From Lentisphaerota bacterium (GTDB lineage Bacteria; Verrucomicrobiota; Lentisphaeria; Oligosphaerales; JABHEG01): a DNA stretch of 37,661 bases. Made by a program: the position numbers and the translations under genes. The stretch lies in assembly GCA_018676675.1 (NCBI GenBank), contig JABHEG010000018.1, positions 1-37,661 on the forward strand, in the 5' to 3' direction. The notes beneath the pieces are model-generated. The model was not told where the DNA came from, searched no databases, and saw only the letters and a program-made list of their open reading frames with translations. This document shows, one piece after another, positions 23,059 through 35,481 of the stretch. Every line of letters starts with the position of its first letter. Within the stretch, counting starts at the first letter, position 1.

Positions 23059-26000
23059 ATGGAAGACGGCCAACAACGGGCCCCGCAACAAGGCTTCAAG
23101 GGGTGCAACGCTGCTGGACACCCACAGCGGTGGGGGCTGTACGATCCGGCCTACGAACACGACAGCTGCGGCGTGGGTTTTGTCGCGGCTCTTGACGGCG
23201 TTCCCCGGATGGATCTGGTGAAAGACGCCATCACGCTCCTCATTGACCTCGAGCATCGAGGCGCAACCGGAGGGGACAAGAGCACGGGTGATGGCGCCGG
23301 TCTGCTCCTCGGCATGCCTGATATGTTCCTGAGAAAGGCGTGCAAGGCCCTCGACTTCCCCCTTCCGCTTCAGGGCGATTACGGCGTAGCCATGGTTTTC
23401 CTGCCCACCGATGAACAAGCGGCTGAATCGTGCATGGCAACGTTTGACCGCGAAGCCCTCTCGGAGGGCGTACGCGTCCTGAGTTGGCGAGATGTCCCCA
23501 CCGACCCGGGTCCGCTTGGCGTGGTCTCCCGCTCGACCATGCCCGTCTTCAAGCAGGCCTTCCTTGAACGAGGCGATATTCCGGCAGAGCAGTTCGAGCG
23601 GAAGCTCTACGTCGTCCGTCGCGTGATCGAGAATGCGATCTCCCAGTGGACAGATGCAGACGTCAGCCAGTTCTACATCGCCAGTATGTCCAGTCGATCC
23701 GTCGTCTATAAGGGAATGCTGACCGGCACCCAGCTGACCACGTTCTTCCCTGACCTTACCGACCCCGATTTCACCAGCCCGTTCGCGATCGTGCACCAAC
23801 GTTACAGCACCAACACGCTGCCCACCTGGAATCTGGCTCAGCCCTTCCGCATGCTGGCCCACAACGGCGAGATCAACACGTTGCGCGGCAATGTCAACCG
23901 GATGCGGGCTCGGGAAGCCGTCCTCCAGTCCGACGCACTGGGAACGGATGTGAAGAAGCTCTTTCCTGTCATCACTGAGGGGGGCAGCGACTCAGCCATG
24001 GCCGACAACGCGTTGGAGCTGCTGGTCCACGCCGGACGTTCCCTGCCCCATTCTGCTATGATGATGGTCCCGGAGGCCTGGGGTAAGAAGTACCACATGA
24101 GTGAGGACCAACGGGCATTCTATGAATACCACAGCGCGTTCATGGAGCCGTGGGACGGCCCCGCCGCCCTGGTGTTCTCAGATGGTCGCTACATTGGGGC
24201 GACACTGGACCGCAACGGTCTCCGCCCAGCCCGCTTCTCGGTCACCCGAGACGGCCTGGTCGTGCTGGCTTCGGAAACCGGCGCTCTGCGAATCCCGCCG
24301 GCAAAACTCCGCTCGAGAGGACGACTTCAGCCGGGAAAGATGCTCCTGATCGACCTCGAAGAACACCGAATCGTCCCCGACCGTGAGATAAAGGCCCGGA
24401 TCTCCCGCCAGCAGCCCTATCGCCACTGGGTCAAGGATAACCGCATCGAGTTGCGCGGCATGGGCACTCCCCCGGAAGCTCCCTCCGAGCCGCACACCGA
24501 TCTACTGACCAAACAGCATGCGTTCGGCTACACCACCGAGGAACTCAAGATGGTGGTTGCCCCGATGGCCAGCCGAGGTCAGGAAGCCATTGGCTCCATG
24601 GGGAACGATGCTCCACTCGCGGTTCTCTCTGAGAAGCCGCAATTGCTCTTCGCTTACTTCAAGCAGCTCTTTGCTCAGGTCACCAATCCCCCGATTGATC
24701 CCCTTCGTGAAGAACTCGTCATGTCCCTGATGAGTTACGTTGGTCGTGAGCGGAATATCCTGGGCGAAAGCGCAGAACACTGCCGCATGCTCAAACTCCA
24801 CCATCCGGTCCTGACGCCTGAGGATATGATCCGCCTCCGGAGCTCGCAGCACGATGACATCCGAGCCGAGGAACTGCCGATGCTCTTCCCCAGAGGAGGA
24901 GATGGAGACGCACTCCGTTCGGCTTTGGATGGGCTGTTCGAGAGGGCGGAGAAGGCCGTTCGCTCCGGCGTGTCGATCCTGATCCTGACGGATCGTGACA
25001 TGGACCATGGTCACGTCCCCATTCCGCCCCTGCTCGCGGCATCCGGGCTGCATCACCACCTCATTCGGGCAGGCCTGCGGACCCAGACCGGTATCATTGT
25101 CGAGAGTGGTGAAGTTCGGGAGGTCATCCACTTCGCCATGCTGATCGGCTACGGCACGAATGCCATCTGCCCGAATGTCGCCCTGTCAACAGTCCGGGAT
25201 CTGGCCGAACGCGATCTGCTGGAAACGGATGTCCGCCCGGAAGTGGCCGTCGACAACTATATCCTGGCGGTGAAGAAGGGCTTGCTCAAGACCTTGAGTC
25301 GAATGGGAATTTCGACAATCAGGAGTTTTCTCGGCTCGCAGATCTTCGAGAGCGTCGGCCTGGCTGACGAGCTCGTGGGAACCTACTTCACCGGCACGGC
25401 GTCCCGCGTCCAAGGAATCGGCCTGACAGAGATTTCCTCCGAAGCCCACCAGCGCCATGCCGCCGCGTTCCCGGACCGCGGAACAGCCCCGACCCTTCTC
25501 GGCCGAGGCGGAAGCTACCAGGTCCGCCGAGGCGGCGAGCGGCACATGTGGACGCCTGATGCCATCTCGCACCTCCAACAAGCCGTGAGGAAGGATGACT
25601 ACGACCAGTTCCTTGAGTACTGCAAGTGCATCAACCAGCAATCGTCTGTGAATGTGACTCTGCGGAGCCTGATGGACTTCTCCGAAAGCGCCCCCACTCC
25701 GCTTGACGAGGTCGAATCTGTGGATGACATCGTCAAACGCTTCTTCGTTTCGGCCATGTCGCTCGGCTCCTTGAGCAAAGAAGCCCATGAGTCCATCGCG
25801 ATCGCGATGAACCGACTCGGCGCCTGGAGCAACTGTGGTGAGGGCGGCGAATCACCGGCGCGTTTCCGCCGGAATCCCAATGGTGACTCGCGGATGTCCC
25901 GCGTGAAGCAGATCGCCTCGGGCCGATTCGGTGTCACCCCCAACTACATCATCCATGCGGAAGAACTGCAGATCAAAATGGCCCAGGGCGCCAAGCCTGG

Positions 26001-27660
26001 AGAAGGGGGCCAGTTGCCGGGGCACAAAGTCACGGCCGACATCGCCAAAGTAAGGCACACCACTCCGGGGGTGACCCTGATTTCTCCCCCGCCGCATCAC
26101 GATATCTACTCGATCGAAGACCTGGCCCAGCTGATCTATGATCTGAAGTGCGTGAACCCAGACGCCCGGGTGTCGGTGAAACTCGTGTCCGAGGTTGGCG
26201 TGGGCACCATCGCTTCCGGAGTCGCGAAGGCCGGGGCAGACATGGTCCAGATCGCAGGGCATGACGGCGGCACCGGTGCCTCGCCGCTGACGGCCATCAA
26301 ACACGCAGGGCTGCCGTGGGAATTGGGACTTGCTGAAACGCAGCAGTCACTCCGGGCAAACGGCCTGCGAGACCGCATCCGCGTCCAAACCGACGGACAG
26401 TTGCGTACCGGTCGCGATCTGGCTATCGCGGCTCTGATGGGAGCTGAAGAATTCGGTTTCGCCACCGTCGTCCTCGTCACTCTCGGATGCGTTATGATGC
26501 GCAAGTGTCACTCGAACACGTGTCCGGTCGGCGTCGCGACCCAGGATCCCAAGCTGAGGGCGCGCTTCGGGGGAAAACCCGACCACGTGGAACGCTTCTT
26601 CCGCTTCCTGGCCCAGAATTTCCGAGAGACAATGGCCCAGCTCGGCTTCCGAACCGTCGCCGAGATGGTTGGTCACACAGAGCGGCTCGCATTCATCCCT
26701 CCGAGCAACCATCCAAAAGCCGGGACTCTGGATCTCTCCCGAATCCTGATCCCCCCAACGGACACCGAGCTAAGCCCGCTGCATTGCACCCGCAAGGAAT
26801 TCAGGCACCCCGTGGCGTGCTTCGATGATGCCCTCCTGCCCGGCTTGCAGCGGGCAATCGACGAACAGCGGCCAGTCACACTTGAGCAGGACGTTGAGAA
26901 TACAGACCGAACAGTCGGGGCCCGTCTCAGCTACGAGATCGTGAAGAGGCATGGCCCGGGCGGGCTCCCGAAGGACACCATCCAGCTTTGCCTGAATGGC
27001 TCGGCCGGCCAGAGCCTGGGAGCATTCCTCACCAGTGGCGTAACCATCACTGTTCGCGGTGACGTGAACGACTACCTGGGAAAGGGGCTGGCAGGTGGAC
27101 GGATCATCGTCATCCCACACTCGGAAGCCAAGCTTACCGCCCACGAGAACATTATTGCAGGAAATGTCATTCTGTACGGAGCCACTGACGGGGAAATCTT
27201 CCTGAACGGTGTTGCCGGAGAACGCTTCGCCGTCCGCAACAGCGGAGCCCGGGCGGTCGTCGAAGGAGTCGGCGACCATGGCTGTGAGTATATGACCGGG
27301 GGCGTTGTTGTCGTCCTGGGGCGAACGGGAAACAACTTCGCCGCAGGCATGAGCGGAGGCGTCGCATACGTCTATGACGAGTCCGGCCTCTTCGACACAC
27401 ACTGCAATCTCGACATGGTGGACATCGAGAGCGTCTGGGCCTGGGATGACCAGACCCAACTGCGGACCATGATCGAGGCCCACGCGGCTCTCACTGCCAG
27501 CGAACGCGCCCAGATGATCCTCAACGAATGGGAAACGCGGCTTCCCTATTTCGTCAAAGTCATGCCTATCGACTACAGACGCGTCCTCGAGCGAATGCGG
27601 CGAACACCCGACCGCGAATCCGAAACGGTGTCAGCGACCGAGGAGGTGTACAATGGGTAA
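23059..27660 (+). CDS. gltB: glutamate synthase (NADPH) large subunit
   Basis: Transfers the amide nitrogen of glutamine to 2-oxoglutarate, giving two glutamates; works with GltD. 1533 aa from the ATG at 23059 (GGAGAG 6 nt upstream; an in-frame GTG at 23020 has no such site). Domain order: class II glutamine amidotransferase starting at Cys37 (HDSCGVGF), which implies removal of a 36-residue propeptide; central domain; FMN-binding synthase domain with GEGGESPARF and PGEGGQLPGHKV; the 3Fe-4S cysteines in the MMRKCHSNTCPVGVAT region; C-terminal GXGXG beta-helix. All hallmarks are intact and the length is usual for bacterial GltB. The stop region overlaps gltD by 8 nt. Confidence 0.97.
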   Translation: MEDGQQRAPQQGFKGCNAAGHPQRWGLYDPAYEHDSCGVGFVAALDGVPRMDLVKDAITLLIDLEHRGATGGDKSTGDGAGLLLGMPDMFLRKACKALDFPLPLQGDYGVAMVFLPTDEQAAESCMATFDREALSEGVRVLSWRDVPTDPGPLGVVSRSTMPVFKQAFLERGDIPAEQFERKLYVVRRVIENAISQWTDADVSQFYIASMSSRSVVYKGMLTGTQLTTFFPDLTDPDFTSPFAIVHQRYSTNTLPTWNLAQPFRMLAHNGEINTLRGNVNRMRAREAVLQSDALGTDVKKLFPVITEGGSDSAMADNALELLVHAGRSLPHSAMMMVPEAWGKKYHMSEDQRAFYEYHSAFMEPWDGPAALVFSDGRYIGATLDRNGLRPARFSVTRDGLVVLASETGALRIPPAKLRSRGRLQPGKMLLIDLEEHRIVPDREIKARISRQQPYRHWVKDNRIELRGMGTPPEAPSEPHTDLLTKQHAFGYTTEELKMVVAPMASRGQEAIGSMGNDAPLAVLSEKPQLLFAYFKQLFAQVTNPPIDPLREELVMSLMSYVGRERNILGESAEHCRMLKLHHPVLTPEDMIRLRSSQHDDIRAEELPMLFPRGGDGDALRSALDGLFERAEKAVRSGVSILILTDRDMDHGHVPIPPLLAASGLHHHLIRAGLRTQTGIIVESGEVREVIHFAMLIGYGTNAICPNVALSTVRDLAERDLLETDVRPEVAVDNYILAVKKGLLKTLSRMGISTIRSFLGSQIFESVGLADELVGTYFTGTASRVQGIGLTEISSEAHQRHAAAFPDRGTAPTLLGRGGSYQVRRGGERHMWTPDAISHLQQAVRKDDYDQFLEYCKCINQQSSVNVTLRSLMDFSESAPTPLDEVESVDDIVKRFFVSAMSLGSLSKEAHESIAIAMNRLGAWSNCGEGGESPARFRRNPNGDSRMSRVKQIASGRFGVTPNYIIHAEELQIKMAQGAKPGEGGQLPGHKVTADIAKVRHTTPGVTLISPPPHHDIYSIEDLAQLIYDLKCVNPDARVSVKLVSEVGVGTIASGVAKAGADMVQIAGHDGGTGASPLTAIKHAGLPWELGLAETQQSLRANGLRDRIRVQTDGQLRTGRDLAIAALMGAEEFGFATVVLVTLGCVMMRKCHSNTCPVGVATQDPKLRARFGGKPDHVERFFRFLAQNFRETMAQLGFRTVAEMVGHTERLAFIPPSNHPKAGTLDLSRILIPPTDTELSPLHCTRKEFRHPVACFDDALLPGLQRAIDEQRPVTLEQDVENTDRTVGARLSYEIVKRHGPGGLPKDTIQLCLNGSAGQSLGAFLTSGVTITVRGDVNDYLGKGLAGGRIIVIPHSEAKLTAHENIIAGNVILYGATDGEIFLNGVAGERFAVRNSGARAVVEGVGDHGCEYMTGGVVVVLGRTGNNFAAGMSGGVAYVYDESGLFDTHCNLDMVDIESVWAWDDQTQLRTMIEAHAALTASERAQMILNEWETRLPYFVKVMPIDYRRVLERMRRTPDRESETVSATEEVYNG

Positions 27661-29107
27661 GCTCACGGGCTTCATGGACTATGGGCGTGCGAACCCGCCC
27701 AAGAGACCCAAAGAAAAGCGCCTCAAGGACTATCGTGAGATCCAGCAAGCGCTGGGCCCCGAGGAACTCAACCAACAGGCAGCGCGCTGCATGGACTGCG
27801 GTATCCCTTACTGTCACGCCTATGGCTGCCCCGTCGAGAACTTGATCCCCGACTTCAACGAGATGGTGTATCGGGAGAACTGGCGCCAGGCTCTGGAACT
27901 GCTCCACGAGACGAACAATTTCCCGGAAGTCACCGGTCGCGTGTGCCCGGCCCCCTGTGAGACAGCGTGCACCCTGGGCATCAACCAGGACCCCGTGGCG
28001 ATCTGCCAGCTTGAACTGCGGATCGTCGAACGCGGGTGGTCCGAGGGGTGGATTACCCCACGGCCGGCCGGCTTCAAGACAGGCTGCCGAGCCGCGGTTG
28101 TCGGCTCCGGGCCCGCCGGATTGGCCGCAGCACAACAGTTGGCGAGGCTTGGCCATGACGTCGTAGTGTTCGAGAAAGATGACCGGATCGGGGGCATTCT
28201 GCGCTACGGAATCCCGGACTTCAAGCTTGAGAAGTCGGTTCTGGATCGACGCCTCGACCAAATGCGCGCGGAGGGCGTCGTCTTTGAGACCGACGTCACC
28301 GTGGGAACGGATCTCTCCATCCGCTACCTGACGCGCTCGTTTGACGCCGTTCTCCTCTCCGGGGGGGCACGGGTCCCGCGCGACATCCCTATTCCGGGAC
28401 GGGACTCCGCAGGGATCCATTTCGCAATGGACTTCCTCACCCAGCAGAACAAGCGCGTCGCCGCAGACGAAGCAGACGGCGGAGCACCGATATTGGCCAC
28501 CGGCAAAGACGTGGTCATCATCGGTGGGGGAGACACGGGAGCTGACTGCCTGGGGACCTCTCTACGCCAGGGGGCGAAGTCAGTCACGCAGCTTGAAATC
28601 CTCCCCAAGCCCCCTCCTACGCGGGACAAGAGCACGCCTTGGCCGCACTGGCCCTATCAACTCCGCAGTTCGACCTCGCATGAAGAGGGCGGAGAGCGTC
28701 GCTGGTCAGTCCTGACTCAGGAGTTCGTTGCACCTGACGGAGTCCTTTCCAGTGTGCGCGGGGTTGGCGTGGAATGGACCGCAGATGAGTCCGGGAAACG
28801 TGGTTTCACGGAAACCGAAGGGACATCTTTCGAGCTTCCCGCAGATCTGGTCCTGATCGCCGCCGGGTTCACTAAAGAAGGGAACGCAGGCGTGCTGGCC
28901 GAGTTCGGCGTTGAGACAGATGACGCAGGAACGCCCGTCCTGGACGACAACAACATGTCCAACATGTCCGGCGTGTTCGTCGCCGGTGACCTCCGTATGG
29001 GAGCGTCGTTGGTCGTTCGGGCCATCAGTGACGGCAGACACGCTGCTGAAGGGATGGACCGCTACTTGGCATCCCAAGCAGAAACCGCACCTCCCGGGAC
29101 ACGATAA
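27653..29107 (+). CDS. gltD: glutamate synthase (NADPH) small subunit
   Basis: Takes electrons from NADPH through FAD and 4Fe-4S clusters to GltB. 484 aa. N-terminal cluster-binding region with CMDCGIPYCHAYGCP near residues 44-58 and CPAPCETACTLGIN near 98-111. FAD fold GSGPAGLAAA at about 150. NADPH fold IIGGGDTGADCLG at about 290. C-terminal VFVAGDLRMGASLVV near 440. The start is fixed by GGAGG and the 8-nt overlap with gltB, which indicates translational coupling and equal subunit supply. A hairpin terminator follows at once. Confidence 0.96.
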   Translation: MGKLTGFMDYGRANPPKRPKEKRLKDYREIQQALGPEELNQQAARCMDCGIPYCHAYGCPVENLIPDFNEMVYRENWRQALELLHETNNFPEVTGRVCPAPCETACTLGINQDPVAICQLELRIVERGWSEGWITPRPAGFKTGCRAAVVGSGPAGLAAAQQLARLGHDVVVFEKDDRIGGILRYGIPDFKLEKSVLDRRLDQMRAEGVVFETDVTVGTDLSIRYLTRSFDAVLLSGGARVPRDIPIPGRDSAGIHFAMDFLTQQNKRVAADEADGGAPILATGKDVVIIGGGDTGADCLGTSLRQGAKSVTQLEILPKPPPTRDKSTPWPHWPYQLRSSTSHEEGGERRWSVLTQEFVAPDGVLSSVRGVGVEWTADESGKRGFTETEGTSFELPADLVLIAAGFTKEGNAGVLAEFGVETDDAGTPVLDDNNMSNMSGVFVAGDLRMGASLVVRAISDGRHAAEGMDRYLASQAETAPPGTR

Positions 29108-29129
29108 AGAGGCGCGAAAAGCGCCTTTC
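29108..29129 (+). terminator. probable intrinsic terminator after gltD
   Basis: GGCGC-GAAAA-GCGCC (29111-29125) extended by AGA/TTT pairs and followed by TTTC. It begins right after the gltD stop. The T-run is short. A second hairpin, CCTTT-AGCG-AAAGG, follows at 29138-29151. Confidence 0.55.
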
Positions 29130-29175
29130 GGAGCTGGCCTTTAGCGAAAGGTCGGCTAAGCTGGATTCCGTAAAT

Positions 29176-32638
<3,463 letters not shown>

Positions 32639-32674
32639 GGAAAGAGCCTGGGGCTGCGCCCGGCGCTGCCCGTA

Positions 32675-32701
32675 CTCCTGTTCCAGTCCACGGGACAGGA
32701 G
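32675..32701 (+). other. strong hairpin in the pyrG-purF gap
   Basis: CTCCTGTTCC (32675-32684) pairs with GGGACAGGAG (32692-32701), 10 bp with one G-U and a 7-nt loop. There is no T-run, so not a typical intrinsic terminator. It lies 54 bp before purF and could be an mRNA-processing or purF-leader element. The single T-G pair favours a plus-strand RNA. Confidence 0.5.
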
Positions 32702-32755
32702 CCGGACGACGCTTTGGCGTTCGCCTGGCGATCCAGCCATCACACCAGATCACGG

Positions 32756-34189
32756 ATGAGAGTTCAAACACAGATGGATCTCGACAAGCCTCATGAGGAA
32801 TGTGGTCTCTGCGGCGTGAGCGGCGGAGAAGCGGCCATTGAGCGAATCCACATGGGGCTGCACACCCTCCAACACCGCGGCCAGGAAGCCGCCGGCCTGA
32901 TGGGGTCAGTCGATGGTGAGTGTCGCCTCCACAAAGACTGTGGCCTGGTCGAACAGGTGTTCAGCAGAATTCCCCCCTCCTGGCACGGCCGAACCAGTCG
33001 AGCGATCTCTCATGTGCGCTACTCAACCGCCGGGGGATCGCTTTCCCTCAATGCACAGCCAATCATGGTTGACATGGTTGGGCATCGCGTCGGCATCGCC
33101 CACAACGGCACGCTCTGCAATGCCGCATCGCTGCGTGACGAACTGCAGCGCGAGGGAGCCATCTTTCAGACAACCACCGACACCGAACTGATCCTCCACC
33201 TGATGGCCCGCTCCCTCATGAAGCACCACAACGGTCTCATCTGGGATGCGCTGGAGGACTCACTCAAGCAACTCAAGGGCGCCTTTTCCCTCCTGCTGAT
33301 GACCCACGATACAATGGTCGCCGTCCGCGACCCGCATGGTTTCCGCCCGCTCGCGATCGGAGACTTCGATGACGGTGGCTACATGGTCGCCAGTGAGACG
33401 ATCGCCTTCAACGTGCCCGGGGCGCGCTACCTCCGTGACGTCGAACCAGGAGAAATGGTGATCTGGGGGCCGAATAACGCGATGGCCAGCCGACGGTTTG
33501 CCCCGTGTGAAAAACGTGCGCACTGCATCTTCGAACACGTCTATTTCGCTCGTCCTGGAAGCTACGTCTTCGGTGACAGCGTGTATGAAGTGCGGAAGAG
33601 GATGGGCCGTGTTTTAGCCCAGGAATCTCCGGTGGAAGCAGACGTCGTCATGCCGATTCCTGACAGCGGCATGTATGCCGCGCTGGGGTACGCGGAGGAA
33701 TCCGGGATCCCCTTTGACATGGGGCTCAGCCGCAACCACTACGTCGGGCGCACGTTCATTGATCCCGGCTTGGTGTCCCGCCGGAAACTCGTCACCAAGA
33801 AGCTCCAACCCATCGCGGAAGCGATTCGAGGTAAACGCGTCTGCCTCATAGAGGACAGCATCGTTCGCGGCTCAACCTGCAGGGCCCGCGTTCATACACT
33901 CCGAGCCGTAGGGGCCAAAGAGATCCACATGAGAGTGAGCTGTCCCCCACACCGCCATGGCTGCTACTTCGGGATCGATTTCCCCGAGCGCGAAGCGCTC
34001 CTCGCCAACAAGGTCGCATCTGATCAGCTTGCCAGAGCATTGCGCCTGGACAGCCTCGCCTATCTCAGCCGAGACGGTATGCTCTCCTGCGTCAAGGCCT
34101 TTCCCCCGGAAGCCTACTGTTGCGCCTGCTTCGACGGCCAATACCCCGTCCTCCCCGACCAGTTAGCTGACTCCCCTCTGCCCGAATGA
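32756..34189 (+). CDS. purF: amidophosphoribosyltransferase
   Basis: First committed step of purine synthesis: PRPP plus glutamine to 5-phosphoribosylamine. 477 aa from ATG 32756 (ATG 32774 gives 471 aa). Class II amidotransferase nucleophile in HEECGLCGV (Cys16, or Cys10 from the shorter start), exposed after propeptide cleavage. HTLQHRGQEAAGL and ISHVRYSTAGGS follow. PRPP-binding loop VCLIEDSIVRGST lies in the phosphoribosyltransferase domain. C-terminal AYCCACFDGQYP supplies cysteines like those of the Bacillus-type 4Fe-4S enzyme, unlike the cluster-free E. coli form. The gene follows pyrG by 117 bp. Confidence 0.95.
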   Translation: MRVQTQMDLDKPHEECGLCGVSGGEAAIERIHMGLHTLQHRGQEAAGLMGSVDGECRLHKDCGLVEQVFSRIPPSWHGRTSRAISHVRYSTAGGSLSLNAQPIMVDMVGHRVGIAHNGTLCNAASLRDELQREGAIFQTTTDTELILHLMARSLMKHHNGLIWDALEDSLKQLKGAFSLLLMTHDTMVAVRDPHGFRPLAIGDFDDGGYMVASETIAFNVPGARYLRDVEPGEMVIWGPNNAMASRRFAPCEKRAHCIFEHVYFARPGSYVFGDSVYEVRKRMGRVLAQESPVEADVVMPIPDSGMYAALGYAEESGIPFDMGLSRNHYVGRTFIDPGLVSRRKLVTKKLQPIAEAIRGKRVCLIEDSIVRGSTCRARVHTLRAVGAKEIHMRVSCPPHRHGCYFGIDFPEREALLANKVASDQLARALRLDSLAYLSRDGMLSCVKAFPPEAYCCACFDGQYPVLPDQLADSPLPE

Positions 34190-34197
34190 GCGCCCGC

Positions 34198-34461
34198 CCC
34201 CGCTAGTACCGATAAGATAAGCTCCGGTCGCGGCATGGCAGCCCCTCACACGTTGGTCGTGCCCGTGGCAAATGTGGGAGTCCCGGACCGGCTCCGCCTG
34301 GAAGTGTAGTCGACTAAGTGGCATTCCACTTAGAAGGCAGGCGGTGCCACCCGGCGACCTCTTCCTGCATGCACTTTTCGCCGCTTATCTTGGCGGCATT
34401 CCCCGCTAGTACCAAGCTGCGCAAATCAGTGTACTCCCTGACGAGGACGGCTTGGTACTAG
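34198..34461 (+). ncRNA. candidate structured RNA element (four-way junction) of unknown class
   Basis: Perfect pairings nest as a junction. P1 is AAGATAAGC (34214-34222) with GCTTATCTT (34383-34391). P2 is CCGGTC (34224-34229) with GACCGG (34286-34291), continued by CTCACA/TGTGGG (34245-34250, 34273-34278) with one G-U that favours the plus strand. P3 is CCGCCTG (34294-34300) with CAGGCGG (34338-34344), capped by CTAAGTGG-CATT-CCACTTAG (34314-34333). P4 is CGGCG (34352-34356) with CGCCG (34379-34383). P5 is CTAGTACCAAGC (34406-34417) with GCTTGGTACTAG (34450-34461). CCCCGCTAGTACC occurs at both 34198-34210 and 34401-34413. No match to tmRNA, RNase P, SRP or 6S hallmarks was seen. A small palindromic mobile element (MITE) is the main alternative. 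Confidence 0.5.
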
Positions 34462-34465
34462 GCAC

Positions 34466-34508
34466 AAAAAAAAGACGGGGCCAAACAGGACGAACCTGCT
34501 CAACCCCG
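34466..34508 (-). terminator. intrinsic terminator of the RRM protein gene
   Basis: On the minus strand CGGGG (34508-34504) pairs with CCCCG (34480-34476), with an inner stem CAGG/CCTG, followed two bases later by eight T residues (34473-34466). It lies 22 bp past the RRM stop codon. Confidence 0.85.
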
Positions 34509-34529
34509 CCGAGTCAGCGTGTGCTGTGC

Positions 34530-34862
34530 TTACCAGCGATCTCCTCCGCCGCCGCCGCCGCCATAGCCGCCGCCGCCGCCGTAGCCGCCGCCGCCGCCGC
34601 CACCGCCACGAGGGGCGCGTTCGCGGGCTTCGTTCACGCGGATCGGGCGACCGTCCAGAGACGTGCCGTCCAGTTCCTGCATGGCCGTGTCCGACGACGC
34701 GTCATCCTCATAGGTCACAAACCCGAAACCGCGTGAACGGCCAGTTTCCCGGTCGGTGATCACTTTGGCCTCGAAGACGGCCCCAAACTGCTCAAACGCT
34801 TGACGAAGACCCTCGTCATTGGTGTCCCAGCTCAGGTTGCCTACATACAGTTTCTTTGCCAT
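34530..34862 (-). CDS. glycine-rich RRM RNA-binding protein
   Basis: 110 aa from the ATG at 34862 (MAKKLYVGNLSW, the standard opening; the longer frame to 34907 is unlike the family). One RNA recognition motif spans residues 4-80, with RNP2 LYVGNL (5-10) and RNP1 RGFGFVTY, both with the aromatic residues that stack on RNA. The tail after about 85 is almost pure Gly with Tyr spacers and ends DRW. Such small Rbp-type proteins act as RNA chaperones and are often cold-induced in cyanobacteria and other groups. The gene is flanked by an intrinsic terminator 3' and a 619-bp structured region 5', which may hold a regulatory leader. Confidence 0.93.
   Translation of the reverse strand: MAKKLYVGNLSWDTNDEGLRQAFEQFGAVFEAKVITDRETGRSRGFGFVTYEDDASSDTAMQELDGTSLDGRPIRVNEARERAPRGGGGGGGGYGGGGGYGGGGGGGDRW
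34546..34607 (-). repeat. (GGC)n-like triplet tract encoding the Gly-rich tail
   Basis: Nearly pure CCG/GCC triplets on the plus strand, read as Gly codons on the minus strand and interrupted by Tyr codons. It is coding microsatellite sequence and therefore prone to length changes. Confidence 0.8.
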
Positions 34863-35121
34863 TCTTTCTTTCTCTCGCTTCTTGCTTGCTACCGGGACCC
34901 CACTCAAGATGAGCGGAGGCCTCCTTCCACCAGGGCCAGCGTTCTTTACTGGTTCCCCGGAAACTCCCCCCGAGCCACTTCAGTCACGTTCCGCATCGCG
35001 AGATCCGGCCGAAGGCAAGGGGTACAACTTCTATGTCTGTAAACGCCCATCTGGACGGTAGCTCCAGGTCAACAGAAAGCACAATTTCTCAAACTTTACC
35101 GCTTTTGGGAGGATACGCAAG

Positions 35122-35175
35122 AAAAAAATCTCGTCCCTACCTGGATTCTCGCCCAACGCGTCCACAGGGACGAGA
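35122..35175 (-). terminator. perfect intrinsic terminator in the HK-RRM gap
   Basis: On the minus strand TCTCGTCCCT (35175-35166) and AGGGACGAGA (35138-35129) form a perfect 10-bp stem with a 27-nt loop, followed directly by seven T residues (35128-35122). It lies about 310 nt after the histidine kinase stop and 260 nt before the RRM start. It ends either a long kinase 3' tail, a separate small RNA, or an attenuated RRM leader. Confidence 0.85.
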
Positions 35176-35301
35176 CGAGCGGGGAAACCGAATCCACCGG
35201 TCCTCGTTCCTTGTCGTGGCCCCGCCACCAGGTAACCAGAACGCATGCTACTCTCCTCGGAAGAGCACGTTAGGCAGCGCCCCCGAGGCCCCAGGCATGC
35301 G
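35129..35301 (-). ncRNA. candidate small RNA or attenuator leader ending at the terminator
   Basis: Minus-strand pairings precede the terminator. CGCATGC (35301-35295) pairs with GCATGCG (35248-35242), enclosing CCTCGG/CCGAGG (35288-35283 with 35260-35255). GCGGGG (35225-35220) pairs with CCCCGC (35184-35179). TACCTGG (35234-35228) can also pair with CCAGGTA (35144-35138), which sits in the terminator loop and touches its 3' arm, so this would form a pseudoknot or compete with the terminator. That is the layout of a riboswitch-like attenuator or a compact sRNA. No known class was recognised, and the 5' end is undefined. Confidence 0.45.
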
Positions 35302-35481
35302 CTCGACATAACCACACACAACAGACTACTATCCAACCCGTTACAAACCACGACAGGCACATTGCAGTGCACGCTTTACCGGATCCCTTTCCCCGGGAAG
35401 CTCAATCGTTCTGAAGGTACACGGCACGTCCCCGCCTCATGCCATCCCCAGTCCAACGGGATGCCAGCTCCACTTCTTCTC

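Larger units (their letters stand above)
34863..35481. other. 619-bp non-coding region between histidine kinase and RRM gene
   Basis: No gene is supported on either strand; frames of 113 and 100 codons have no family resemblance. From right to left on the minus strand it contains a two-tier hairpin, a G/C-rich hairpin, a perfect terminator, and then about 260 nt before the RRM start. A weak promoter-like TTGCGT-16-TAAAGT follows the terminator on the minus strand. Confidence 0.5.

Noticed and set aside
34198..34461. Considered as tmRNA, RNase P RNA, SRP RNA or 6S RNA
   Set aside because: No tag-peptide frame or tRNA-like ends, no GAGGAAAGTCC core, no GGAAGG-type SRP loop, and a branched fold rather than one long hairpin.
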